Below are positions 33,081 to 41,458 of a DNA stretch of 45,825 bases, piece after piece. The DNA is taken from positions 1-45,825 of the forward strand of contig CACEIC010000005.1 in assembly GCA_902559605.1 (NCBI GenBank). The letters run 5' to 3'. The notes under the pieces are model-generated. The model ran no database searches and was not told the origin of the DNA. It saw only the letters and a program-made list of their open reading frames with translations. The DNA comes from an uncultured Pelagibacteraceae bacterium (GTDB taxonomy: Bacteria > Pseudomonadota > Alphaproteobacteria > Pelagibacterales > Pelagibacteraceae). Position 1 is the stretch's first letter. Each line of letters opens with the position of its first letter. The position numbers and the translations under genes were made by a program.

Positions 33081-33929
33081 ATGGAGATAGTTACAAAAAT
33101 TGCACCTATAGCGTTAGCACTTATAATGTTAGGTCTGGGATTGGGATTATCAACTAGAGATTTTTTAAGAGTTATAAATAATCCAAAAGATTTTACAGTC
33201 GGAATAATTTGTCAATTAATACTTCTCCCAATCGTAGCTTATATTTTACTTTTAATATTAAGATTACCAGTTGAATTAGCTTTAGGATTAATGATTATTG
33301 CTGCTGCTCCTGGAGGAGTAACATCAAATGTCTTAACAAAATTTGCAAATGGAGATGTTGCATTATCTATTTCGTTAACAGCAGTAGGTAGTTTAATTAG
33401 TATTTTTTCTGTTCCATTTATTGTTTTTTCTTCAGCAAAATTATTAGGTGTAACTGATTTATCCTCAGATATTACGATGACTGGTATTGCTCTTAAAATG
33501 GCACTAGTTGTAACTGTGCCAGTAATTCTTGGAATGATAATTAGAAGATTCGCTGAAAACTTTATTTCGTCTAATATTAATATTGTAAATAGAATTACAG
33601 GTATTTTATTTATTGTTGTATTTGCAGCGATATGGATTGAGGAAAGAGAAAATATAATATCATACTTAGGTCAAGCGGGTTTAGCTGTTTTAATATTAAA
33701 CGTAGTCATGATGACTTTGGCATTTTACATTGCAAAAGCTTTTGCAACTGGAATACCACAGAGAAAATGTATTTCTTTAGAATGTGGATTACAAAATGGA
33801 ACTTTAGCTGTATTTGTAGCAACACAAATTTTCAATGATGTCGCTTACATGGTTCCCACAGCTGCTTACGCATTAATAATGTATATAACTGGATTTATAT
33901 TTATATATATTCTTAAAAATTCTAATTAA
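33081..33929 (+). CDS. Bile acid:sodium symporter (BASS) family transporter
   Basis: A 282-residue membrane protein with about nine to ten hydrophobic helices. The family pattern is visible: L-G-L-G-L-S-T-R-D-F near residues 18-28, the A-A-A-P-G-G-V-T-S-N stretch near 74-83, and E-C-G-L-Q-N-G-T-L near 235-244. Members carry organic anions with Na+: bile acids, pantoate, pyruvate or sulfur compounds. It is divergent from the Pta gene across 84 bases, so its substrate may feed that pathway. Its stop codon overlaps the end of the convergent regulator gene by eight bases. Confidence 0.9.
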   Translation: MEIVTKIAPIALALIMLGLGLGLSTRDFLRVINNPKDFTVGIICQLILLPIVAYILLLILRLPVELALGLMIIAAAPGGVTSNVLTKFANGDVALSISLTAVGSLISIFSVPFIVFSSAKLLGVTDLSSDITMTGIALKMALVVTVPVILGMIIRRFAENFISSNINIVNRITGILFIVVFAAIWIEERENIISYLGQAGLAVLILNVVMMTLAFYIAKAFATGIPQRKCISLECGLQNGTLAVFVATQIFNDVAYMVPTAAYALIMYITGFIFIYILKNSN

Positions 33930-34884
33930 GATTTATTTGATTGTAGGTTCTTTTTATAAAAACATTTATTGATTTTAAATTTTCATCTTGGATTATCGAC
34001 ATTTCTTTAAAATTTTGTTTGCTGACATCAAAATTTATCAATTTATTTTTGTCTAAAGAAATAAATTTATTTTTAGTTAATTTCTTGATTTTTCTTACTA
34101 CTGTTGGTCTTGGTATTCCTGTTATTTCAGAAATAGACATTGCATTAATTCCTTTTATTTTTTTATTAATAATTTTATCTCTCCATTTATCTAAATAACT
34201 ATCTATTCCTTTAAGTTGTCTTCCAATTTTTGTATTATTATTCAGAATTATAGTTGCTAAAATAGTAAATATTTCCATATCACCAAAATAATTTTTCCAC
34301 CTTAAGCAGTAAGGGAATAAAAATTTATAAAATTGATACCAGCAAAATGAGAAATTATGTTTTATTAAGTTATTAATTTCATTACTGGACATTTCGTTTT
34401 TTATAACTTTTTCTTCTTTTAAAATTTGACTAAAAACAGATAAAAGTGCGCATATATTTTTTAATGTATCATTTGGCTGTGTTGAATTGTAAGCACTTCT
34501 ATCTATTGTAATCTTCTTGCCTTTTTTTTTAATTATCCCTTTTTTTTCTAGGGATATAACTTTTCTTCTGACACTTTCTTTTGGTATTTGAAGATCCTTT
34601 GATATTCTTATAAGGTTAATTTTCTCAATCTCTAATGTTTTATCCTTATAAAAATTATTGAAAGTAATATTTAAATTATTTCGTCTGTAAAAATCAAACT
34701 GCTTACTAATCAAATAAATTAAAATTGTGTAAGTATCTATATCTTTGAACACTTTATAAGCACCGATTGTCCATTCAGACATAAGTTTTAAAAAAAAAGG
34801 ACTTAAAATATCAAAATGATCTTTGAAAATTTTATCGATAAGCTCATCATCTAGTTCGGAATTTACACTTGGTAGCTGCTTCAT
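33922..34884 (-). CDS. Internally duplicated winged-helix DNA-binding regulator
   Basis: A 320-residue soluble protein with two winged helix-turn-helix units. Unit 1 lies at about 90-128 (I-S-K-D-L-Q-I-P-K-E-S-V-R-R-K) and unit 2 at about 250-286 (I-S-E-I-T-G-I-P-R-P-T-V-V-R-K). Each is preceded by a helical stretch with a Y-T-I-L-I/F-T-I-L-A type helix (residues about 52-60 and 205-212), so the protein looks like a tandem duplication of one helical-plus-wHTH module. It would bind DNA through two recognition helices in one chain. Two direct repeats lie just upstream of its start. It is the one clear regulator in the window. Confidence 0.75.
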   Translation of the reverse strand: MKQLPSVNSELDDELIDKIFKDHFDILSPFFLKLMSEWTIGAYKVFKDIDTYTILIYLISKQFDFYRRNNLNITFNNFYKDKTLEIEKINLIRISKDLQIPKESVRRKVISLEKKGIIKKKGKKITIDRSAYNSTQPNDTLKNICALLSVFSQILKEEKVIKNEMSSNEINNLIKHNFSFCWYQFYKFLFPYCLRWKNYFGDMEIFTILATIILNNNTKIGRQLKGIDSYLDKWRDKIINKKIKGINAMSISEITGIPRPTVVRKIKKLTKNKFISLDKNKLINFDVSKQNFKEMSIIQDENLKSINVFIKRTYNQINLN

Positions 34885-34896
34885 AATGTATCAAAA

Positions 34897-34948
34897 CCCA
34901 ATTTGAACAATTTTAAAACTTGAGTCAACCCATTTTGAACAGTTAAAT
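34897..34948. promoter_or_regulatory. Tandem direct repeats, candidate operator of the dual-wHTH regulator
   Basis: Two copies of CCCAWTTTGAACA (34897-34909 and 34929-34941, one mismatch, similar AT-rich flanks up to 20 bases) start 32 bases apart, about three turns of DNA, in the 101-base gap between the regulator and the divergent small membrane protein. The place and spacing suit binding by a protein with two DNA-binding domains, perhaps as autoregulation. Confidence 0.5.
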
Positions 34949-34985
34949 TCTGTAAAATTTTTTTACTATATGATTTAATAATTCT

Positions 34986-35192
34986 ATGAGTACTGAAAGC
35001 TTAAACAGAACATCTAATATTGAAATACCTGAAAAAAAACAGAGAGTAATTCGAATGTCCCCTCGTAAAGTAAATATAGATGTTCTAAAGAAACGAGTAA
35101 TCACTGAAAAGAAAAAAGAGGCACTTCAGTCAAAAATAATAATACTTTCAGTCTGTTTATCTATCGGAATACTAGGTTATTTTGCAGGTTAA
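34986..35192 (+). CDS. Small single-pass membrane protein of unknown function
   Basis: A 68-residue protein: a polar, strongly basic N-terminal part (residues 1-50, many Lys and Arg) and one membrane helix at about 50-66 ending G-Y-F-A-G. It looks like a cytoplasmic tail anchored in the membrane. No family was recognised. It is divergent from the regulator across the repeat-bearing gap and its stop codon overlaps that of the convergent Ldh2-type gene by three bases. The reading frame is well formed, but a protein this short and basic could be spurious. Confidence 0.55.
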   Translation: MSTESLNRTSNIEIPEKKQRVIRMSPRKVNIDVLKKRVITEKKKEALQSKIIILSVCLSIGILGYFAG

Positions 35193-36193
35193 TTAGCTAA
35201 GAGAATATCTAAATCCTTTTTAATATTTTTTGGAATTTTTATAGATTTTTCAGAGTTTGTTTTTGATCTTAAAAACTTTTGCTCGCCAGGATAAAAGATT
35301 TTTTGTCCTTTTAAATTAGGTATTTTTTTTATTCTTTTAATATTTTTTTTTATTTCTTTTTTATAATCTTTAACAAATAGATTGTCTTTAAATGCTAAAA
35401 ATAGGTGACCGATATTTTGCGGCCCAGAGAAATCATCAAATGGGTCTTTTACTTTGCCACCGTGATTACTTCCAACAAATACTCCAGTTAAAATATCTAC
35501 CATCCAAGCTAATCCAGATCCTCTAAATCCAGCTATTGGAAGTTGTACCCCAGCTAGAGCTTCTTTTGCATTTGTAGTTGGTTTACCAAATTTGTTTAAA
35601 GCAACTCCATATGGTATTTTTTTTCCTAACTTTTCTGCAATCCTAATTTTACCTCTATTAATTATAGACATTGATGTATCTAGTATAAATGGAACCTTGC
35701 TATTAGTTTGAGTTCCAAAACATATTGGGTTAGTTCCAAAGACTGATTTTTTTCCACCAAAAGGCGCAATAGCTGGAGGAGCATTTGTAAATGCGAATGT
35801 TATTAAATTTTTTTTAACCGCTTGCTCAACGTAATACCCTGATAGTCCATAATGTCCGCTGTTTTTTACAGCAACTAACCCAATCCCTGTTTTTTTTGCA
35901 TTTTGAATAGTTTTTTTAATAGCCTCATCTGCTGCAACAAAACCAATAGAATTATCAGCATCAATTATTGATATAGATTTTGATATATTTTTTACAGTTA
36001 TTTTAGGTCTTGGATTAATGACTTTTTTTGAGATTCTTTCACAATACATTTTAAGTCTTGATAAACCATGACTGTACGCGCCAACTAGTTCTGCATTGAT
36101 TAACGCATTAGCTGAAGTTAAAGCATGATCTTTACTTAAACCAAACTTTCTAAAAATCTTAATTATTTGTTTCTTTAATAGAGGTGTTTTCAC
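35189..36193 (-). CDS. Ldh2/malate-lactate dehydrogenase family oxidoreductase
   Basis: A 334-residue NAD(P)-dependent dehydrogenase of the LDH2/MDH2 fold (not the Rossmann type). Family motifs are A-Y-S-H-G-L-S-R-L at residues 39-47 with the catalytic-site His42, K-N-S-G-H-Y-G near 110-116, and F-G-T-N-P-I-C-F-G near 150-158. Relatives oxidise or reduce 2-hydroxyacids: malate, lactate, ureidoglycolate, sulfolactate (ComC) and others. It abuts the epoxide hydrolase gene upstream, so it may oxidise the hydroxyacid made in that pathway. Confidence 0.88.
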   Translation of the reverse strand: MKTPLLKKQIIKIFRKFGLSKDHALTSANALINAELVGAYSHGLSRLKMYCERISKKVINPRPKITVKNISKSISIIDADNSIGFVAADEAIKKTIQNAKKTGIGLVAVKNSGHYGLSGYYVEQAVKKNLITFAFTNAPPAIAPFGGKKSVFGTNPICFGTQTNSKVPFILDTSMSIINRGKIRIAEKLGKKIPYGVALNKFGKPTTNAKEALAGVQLPIAGFRGSGLAWMVDILTGVFVGSNHGGKVKDPFDDFSGPQNIGHLFLAFKDNLFVKDYKKEIKKNIKRIKKIPNLKGQKIFYPGEQKFLRSKTNSEKSIKIPKNIKKDLDILLAN

Positions 36194-37348
36194 TTATTTG
36201 AATATTTTTAAATCTTCGTTAAAAAAATTTTTAATATCATTAATTAATAAATTTGGAACCTCTAAAGCTGCAAAATGACCACCTTTAGAAAATTTTTTCC
36301 ATCTTTTAATATTAAAAATTCTGTTAACATAAGATTTTGGAGGCCATTCTAGCATTTCTTTTGGAAATTCTGCTATTGCTGTTGGAACTTTTATTTTTTT
36401 AAAATTTTTTGGAAAAGATCGACCACCTTCCTTTCTTCTTCCAAAATATATCCAAGCTGCAGTATTAAAACTATTTGTAATTATATAGATCATTATGTTG
36501 GATATCAGCTCATCATTTGAAAATGTTTTTTCTATCTTGCCTTTATTTAAGTGAGACCAACCGTGAAATTTTTCTAAAATCCATGCTGCTGTTCCTACAG
36601 GACTATCTATCATCGCATAAGATAAACTTTGAGGTTTTGTTGCTTGTTGGGTCCTATATCCTTCCTGCATTATTTGATCTAAATTGAATTTTTTTTCCCA
36701 TTTTTTTTCTTTATTATTTTTTGGCCCTTTAGGATGTCTGATTGGTAAGCAATTAATATGAATTCCCTTACAATTTTTTGCACTATCAAGACCAATCCAT
36801 GCAGCAATTGTTGCCCCCCAATCTCCACCTTGTACAATATAATTTTTGTGACCTAAGTTTTTGACCATAAATCTATTTAATATTCTTCCAATCTTTCTAG
36901 GACCTAAAGCTTTTTTAATTGGTGTAGAAAAACCAAATCCTGGTAAAGAGGGGACAATGACGTCAAAACCATCTTCAATTTTTCCACCAAACTTTTCAGG
37001 ATGAGCAAGCCTAGGAATGATGTTAAAAAACTCAATTACGCTACCTGGCCAACCATGTAACAGTAACAATGGTCTTGATTTAGGATTTTTACTTTTTTCA
37101 ACAATAAAATGTAGATTTATACCATCGACATTAGTCTTATAGTTTCTAAAAGAATTTATTTTGTTTTCAAATTTCTTCCAATTATATTTTGAAACCCAAT
37201 ATTTAGATATTTTTTTTAAAAAATTATAATTAGTTCCATATTCCCAACCATCTACATTTTGCATCATCTTCCATGGATAGGCTCTTACTTTTTTATAGAT
37301 ATTATTAAGTGTGCTTTTAGGCACACTTATCTTGTATGGTTTGATCAT
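36194..37348 (-). CDS. Epoxide hydrolase (alpha/beta hydrolase with EHN domain)
   Basis: A 384-residue protein of the microsomal-type epoxide hydrolase family. The N-terminal EHN domain (about 1-95) is followed by the alpha/beta hydrolase core with the oxyanion segment H-G-W-P-G-S at 98-103, the nucleophile Asp176 in Q-G-G-D-W-G-A, and the catalytic His near 357 in G-G-H-F-A-A-L-E. It would open an epoxide to a diol through an ester intermediate. I use the ATG at 37348; the TTG one codon earlier is also possible. The gene starts three bases after the aldehyde dehydrogenase stop. Confidence 0.9.
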   Translation of the reverse strand: MIKPYKISVPKSTLNNIYKKVRAYPWKMMQNVDGWEYGTNYNFLKKISKYWVSKYNWKKFENKINSFRNYKTNVDGINLHFIVEKSKNPKSRPLLLLHGWPGSVIEFFNIIPRLAHPEKFGGKIEDGFDVIVPSLPGFGFSTPIKKALGPRKIGRILNRFMVKNLGHKNYIVQGGDWGATIAAWIGLDSAKNCKGIHINCLPIRHPKGPKNNKEKKWEKKFNLDQIMQEGYRTQQATKPQSLSYAMIDSPVGTAAWILEKFHGWSHLNKGKIEKTFSNDELISNIMIYIITNSFNTAAWIYFGRRKEGGRSFPKNFKKIKVPTAIAEFPKEMLEWPPKSYVNRIFNIKRWKKFSKGGHFAALEVPNLLINDIKNFFNEDLKIFK

Positions 37349-37351
37349 CAA

Positions 37352-38839
37352 TTAATTATGACTTATCCAGATTGTTTTTGTTTGTAGAAACGAATTTAAA
37401 GCTTCAGTACCTTGATCTCTACTTAGGGATCCTGATTGCTTATATCCTCCAAAAGGAGTTTTAATATCTCCCTCAGAAAAAGTATTCACTGACACAGTTC
37501 CACAAGGTAAGCTTTTAGCTAAATGAAATGCTCTGTTAATGTCTTGAGTAAACACACTTGCATGCAATCCGTATTTAGAATTACTTGCAATTTTCAACGC
37601 TTCCTCATCATTTTTTACAGTTAAAACACCAAGCACTGGTCCAAATATTTCCTCTTGAGCTATAGTCATATTTTCTTTTAATCCATCAAATAAAGTTGGT
37701 TTTGCATAAAAACCTTTTTGGCTTTTACTTGAAAGACCTCCGGATAAAAGTTTTGCTCCTTCGTCTATACCTTTTTGAATATATCCATCAACAGTTTGCA
37801 AATGACCTTTTGAAATCATAGATCCCATATTCGATTTAAGATCTAATGGATCTCCTACTTTTAACTTTTTAACTTTTTTAATAACTTTATCTAAAAATTC
37901 ATCTTTAACTTTTTTATGAACTATCTGTCTCATATTTGCTGAACAGTTTTGTCCACCATTCCAAAATGCAGAATTCATAGCATTATCTATCAGATCATCA
38001 GTGATTTTAGCATCTTCTAAAACTATAAATGGACTTTTTCCACCCATCTCTAATGCTACAGGTTTTAAATTACTTTCACTTGAATATTTTAAAAAGTATC
38101 CTCCAACCTCAGTCGAACCTGTAAAAGAAACTGCATCAACATCTTTGTGTCGACCCAAAGCTTCACCAACATCACCATAACCTGGAAGTACGTTCAAAAC
38201 TCCATCTGGTATTCCTGCTTCTTTTCCAATTTGAGCGACTCTAATTGCTGTAAGAGGTGTATCTTCTGCTGGCTTAATTATTACCGAACAACCAGCCGCA
38301 AGAGCTGGTGCCATTTTCCATACCGCCATCATTAAAGGAAAGTTCCAAGGAACAATTCCAGCAACAACCCCAATTGGTTCTTTTACAATTAAACTAGTAA
38401 TAGAGGGTTCTGTTGGACCAACTTTACCAAATACCTTGTCTATTAATTCTCCATACCATTGAAAATGCATTGGCGCATCGTTTGCAACTTCATTAATACA
38501 ATCTGTTATTAGTTTACCTGTATCAATACATTCTAAAACTGAATTTTCATCACCATGTTTTCTTAGTAATTCAGCAAATTTTAATAAAACTTCTTTCCTG
38601 TGCTCAGGTGAACTCTTAGACCAAACTCCACTATTAAAAGCTTTTCTTGAAACTTTAACTGCTAAGTCAACATCTTTGTGATTACATTTTGCAACAGCAC
38701 AAAGTTTTTTACCAGTTGCAGGATTGATCGTTTCAAATTTTTTGCCATCAATAGCATTGACATATTTTCCATTGATAAATGCTCTTCCTTCAAATTTAAG
38801 TTTATTGGCTATCACTTTGTATTTGTTACCTGAGCTCAT
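37352..38839 (-). CDS. NAD(P)-dependent aldehyde dehydrogenase
   Basis: A 495-residue aldehyde dehydrogenase of full family length. The cofactor region has V-P-W-N-F-P near 163-168 and S-F-T-G-S-T-E-V-G near 234-243; the general base Glu264 (L-E-M-G-G-K-S-P) and the nucleophile Cys299 (G-Q-N-C-S) are present. It oxidises an aldehyde to the acid; the closest general types are gamma-(glutamylamino)butyraldehyde and betaine aldehyde dehydrogenase-like enzymes, but the substrate is open. It is the first gene of the ALDH-epoxide hydrolase-Ldh2 operon, divergent from a TRAP system. Confidence 0.94.
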   Translation of the reverse strand: MSSGNKYKVIANKLKFEGRAFINGKYVNAIDGKKFETINPATGKKLCAVAKCNHKDVDLAVKVSRKAFNSGVWSKSSPEHRKEVLLKFAELLRKHGDENSVLECIDTGKLITDCINEVANDAPMHFQWYGELIDKVFGKVGPTEPSITSLIVKEPIGVVAGIVPWNFPLMMAVWKMAPALAAGCSVIIKPAEDTPLTAIRVAQIGKEAGIPDGVLNVLPGYGDVGEALGRHKDVDAVSFTGSTEVGGYFLKYSSESNLKPVALEMGGKSPFIVLEDAKITDDLIDNAMNSAFWNGGQNCSANMRQIVHKKVKDEFLDKVIKKVKKLKVGDPLDLKSNMGSMISKGHLQTVDGYIQKGIDEGAKLLSGGLSSKSQKGFYAKPTLFDGLKENMTIAQEEIFGPVLGVLTVKNDEEALKIASNSKYGLHASVFTQDINRAFHLAKSLPCGTVSVNTFSEGDIKTPFGGYKQSGSLSRDQGTEALNSFLQTKTIWISHN

Positions 38840-38942
38840 AAGTTTTTTCCTATAAATTGTAATTATTTTATTATTTAATTTTAGTCTAAGGCACCTTTAA
38901 ATTAAAATAAATAGAAGAACTCTAATTTTATTTACACAACTC

Positions 38943-38971
38943 TTAATTGCAAAATTTCTTTTTTGTATACT
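38943..38971 (+). promoter_or_regulatory. Candidate promoter of the second TRAP operon
   Basis: TATACT at 38966-38971 is a good -10 box; TTAATT at 38943-38948 is 17 bases upstream as a poor -35. The leader would be about 60 bases, with an AAGAGGAGA ribosome-binding site at 39024-39032. The rest of the 201-base gap 38840-39040 is AT-rich; I see no reading frame or riboswitch in it. Confidence 0.4.
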
Positions 38972-39040
38972 TCAGTGTCAATTTGAATTTAAATATTAAT
39001 TAATAAATTAATAACTAATAACCAAGAGGAGATAAATTAT

Positions 39041-40081
39041 ATGTTTGTTAAAAAAATTTGTAAAACTCTACTCACTGGGTTTGCAATTGTTTTTTTTGCT
39101 CAAGCCGCTTATGCAGAGATAACTCTAAAGCTTGGGACTACTGGTAGATTGGGTATGCCAATTGGTGACGCAATAGACCAGGCACTAATACCGGCAATGG
39201 AGAAAGCATCTGGTGGCAAGATGAAAATAGAACCACATTATCAAAGAAGCTTATGTGCAGAGCAAAAATGTGGTGAACAAGCCAACCAAGGACTTATAGC
39301 TTTGTGGACTAGTTCTACTGCAAATTACGGTAACTTTGGGCCAGAATTAGCAATTTTCGATTTGCCTTTTATTTTTAAATCACTAGAGGATGCTAAAAGA
39401 ATATCAGATGAATGGTTAGCTGAAAGACAGTGTAAACTAGCTCTTGAGAATGCTGGTCACATTTGCCTTTCAGTATATTCAAGTGGTGGATTTAGACAGC
39501 TTGGAAATGCAACTAAACCTGTTCATGAGCCAGATGATATGAAAGGTCTTAAATGGAGAACTACTAAAAGTCCAGTTGAATTTATGCTAGTTAAAAATTG
39601 GGGTGCAACACCAACACCTTATGACTGGAGCCAATTATATCAAGGTCTTCAATCAGGTGTAGTTGAAGGTCAGTATGTTGCTAGTCCATGGCAGCATGTA
39701 GCAAAACTCCATGAAGTTGCGAAATATTTCACTGAAATTGGAGGAATGTGGTCTGGAAATATTTTAGCGATGGATGCTAAACAGTACAATGCATTGTCTG
39801 ACCAACAAAGAAAATGGTTACACGAAGCAGCTGATGCTTATGGAGAAAAAGTAAACGAGCTGGATAACGCTTGGATTAAAAATGGTGAAGATGCAATAAA
39901 AGCATCTGCCAAAGAGTGGTATGTACCAACAGAAGCGGAAATGACTAAGTGGAGAGCAGGTGCAATCGGTGCTTGGTTAGACGCTAAGGGTACTTTTGAA
40001 CCAGAAGTAGCTAAAAGAGTACTTCTTGAACAAGGTATGGATGGATTTGTAGCTCAGTTAGAAAAAGCTGGAGCTCTATAA
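39041..40081 (+). CDS. dctP: TRAP transporter substrate-binding protein DctP (second system)
   Basis: A 346-residue exported protein with a signal peptide (residues 1-25, cleavage AYA-E). DctP features include the L-P-F-I-F segment near 112 and the K-W-R-T-T-K-S-P-V-E-F region with the carboxylate-binding Arg near 170. It has more Cys than usual for the family, including Cys72 and Cys77 (L-C-A-E-Q-K-C), which could form a periplasmic disulfide. It is divergent from the ALDH-epoxide hydrolase-Ldh2 operon and leads the genes for the large and small permeases. Confidence 0.94.
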   Translation: MFVKKICKTLLTGFAIVFFAQAAYAEITLKLGTTGRLGMPIGDAIDQALIPAMEKASGGKMKIEPHYQRSLCAEQKCGEQANQGLIALWTSSTANYGNFGPELAIFDLPFIFKSLEDAKRISDEWLAERQCKLALENAGHICLSVYSSGGFRQLGNATKPVHEPDDMKGLKWRTTKSPVEFMLVKNWGATPTPYDWSQLYQGLQSGVVEGQYVASPWQHVAKLHEVAKYFTEIGGMWSGNILAMDAKQYNALSDQQRKWLHEAADAYGEKVNELDNAWIKNGEDAIKASAKEWYVPTEAEMTKWRAGAIGAWLDAKGTFEPEVAKRVLLEQGMDGFVAQLEKAGAL

Positions 40082-40098
40082 TCTTCAAACAAAACTAT

Positions 40099-40141
40099 GT
40101 AAAGACCATTTAGCTCTATTTCAGAATTAGATGGTCTTTAC
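40099..40141 (+). terminator. Hairpin between second dctP and dctM
   Basis: A perfect 11-base-pair stem (40099-40109 with 40131-40141, GTAAAGACCAT and its complement) closes a 21-base loop, 17 bases after the dctP stop codon. There is no T-run behind it, so mRNA-end stabilisation or partial attenuation is more likely than full termination. Confidence 0.65.
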
Positions 40142-40170
40142 TTAAAATAAATCATAACTTGTAAGTATTT

Positions 40171-41454
40171 ATGGAAAGTATAATTCTACTTGTGGTTCTC
40201 CTTTTTTTAATTTTATTAGGAGCTCCGATTGGCTTTATATTAATACTTATTCCATTTATTTATATTCTTCTCACTGATGCTGTACCTCTTGTTTTAATTC
40301 CTAGTCAAATGTTTACAGCCATTGACTCAGTTCCATTGACTGCCATTGCATTCTTTATGCTGACAGGTGAGTTAATGACAAGTGCAACAATTACAGATCG
40401 TTTAGTTGCTTTAAGTAGAGCATTAATTGGACGTATAAGAGGAGGGTTGGCTCAAGTTAATGTTCTTGTGAGCATGTTTTTTGCTGGCATGAATGGATCT
40501 GTAGTAGCAGATACAGCAACTGTAGGAGCATTAGTTTTACCAGCTATGAAGAAAGCTGGATATCCAGCTGCATTTTCAGCTGCGGTTACAGGTGTAAGTT
40601 CCACTATAGGAGGGATTATTCCACCTAGTATCATGATGATTGTACTTGCTAATGCAACTGAGATTTCGATTGCATCTTTATTTGCAGCTGGGATAATTCC
40701 AGGAATATTAATAGGTGTTGTAATAATGGTAATAAACCATTACTTCGCAATTAAATATAACTTTGAACGTAGTGATGAGTCATTTTCAATACGTCGAGCT
40801 GGTAAAGAATTATATAGATCCTCTTTTGCACTTCTAATACCTTTGGTTTTAGTAGGTTCAGTAATGGGTGGCATAGCATCTGTAGTTGAGGCTGGAGCTA
40901 TCACAGCTTTAGTTGCTTTACTTACAGGTGTATTTGTTTATCGAACTATTAAATGGAAGGATTGTAAAGGAGCTTTTCGTCGAGCATTCCGTAACTCAGC
41001 TATGGTTTTTATTATAATAGCTGCCTCAGGACCTTTCAGTTGGTTACTTACTTCTCTTGGTGCAATAGGTGATCTTGAAACCTGGCTTTTAGGCTTAGCG
41101 GACTCACCTATATTATTTATTTTAGCATTAATACTATTTATTTTTCTTCTTGGAACGGTAATGGACTCAGCAGTAAATATTATCATTGTTGGCCCAGTGT
41201 TAGTCAACGTTATGTCTCAAGCTGGTTTTCCGGAGGTACAAGCAGCTATGGTTGTTATAGTTGGTTTCTTAATAGGATCAGTTACGCCACCTGTTGGTGT
41301 TGCCTACTTTACCTCTGCAACAATAGCGCAAGTGCGTCTCGAAAAGGTTGCTATTGCGTTAATTCCTTATCTGATAGGATTATTTTTACTTTTATTTTTT
41401 ATTCTTATTGTTCCAGGGTTAACAATGTTTCTTCCAAACTTATTGAGCAATTAA
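40171..41454 (+). CDS. dctM: TRAP transporter large permease subunit DctM (second system)
   Basis: A 427-residue permease with about twelve hydrophobic segments and the DctM signatures: A-P-I-G-F-I early, M-N-G-S-V-V-A-D-T-A-T-V-G near 107-119, and P-P-S-I-M-M-I-V near 151-158. It comes before its small subunit, the reverse of the first TRAP operon. It drives Na+-coupled uptake of an organic acid or related anion delivered by the upstream binding protein. Confidence 0.94.
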   Translation: MESIILLVVLLFLILLGAPIGFILILIPFIYILLTDAVPLVLIPSQMFTAIDSVPLTAIAFFMLTGELMTSATITDRLVALSRALIGRIRGGLAQVNVLVSMFFAGMNGSVVADTATVGALVLPAMKKAGYPAAFSAAVTGVSSTIGGIIPPSIMMIVLANATEISIASLFAAGIIPGILIGVVIMVINHYFAIKYNFERSDESFSIRRAGKELYRSSFALLIPLVLVGSVMGGIASVVEAGAITALVALLTGVFVYRTIKWKDCKGAFRRAFRNSAMVFIIIAASGPFSWLLTSLGAIGDLETWLLGLADSPILFILALILFIFLLGTVMDSAVNIIIVGPVLVNVMSQAGFPEVQAAMVVIVGFLIGSVTPPVGVAYFTSATIAQVRLEKVAIALIPYLIGLFLLLFFILIVPGLTMFLPNLLSN

Positions 41455-41458
41455 TGAA

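Noticed and set aside
38840..39040. Longest gene-free stretch, examined for a small RNA or gene
   Set aside because: It is AT-rich with a plausible promoter for the TRAP operon but has no reading frame, strong hairpin or riboswitch motif.
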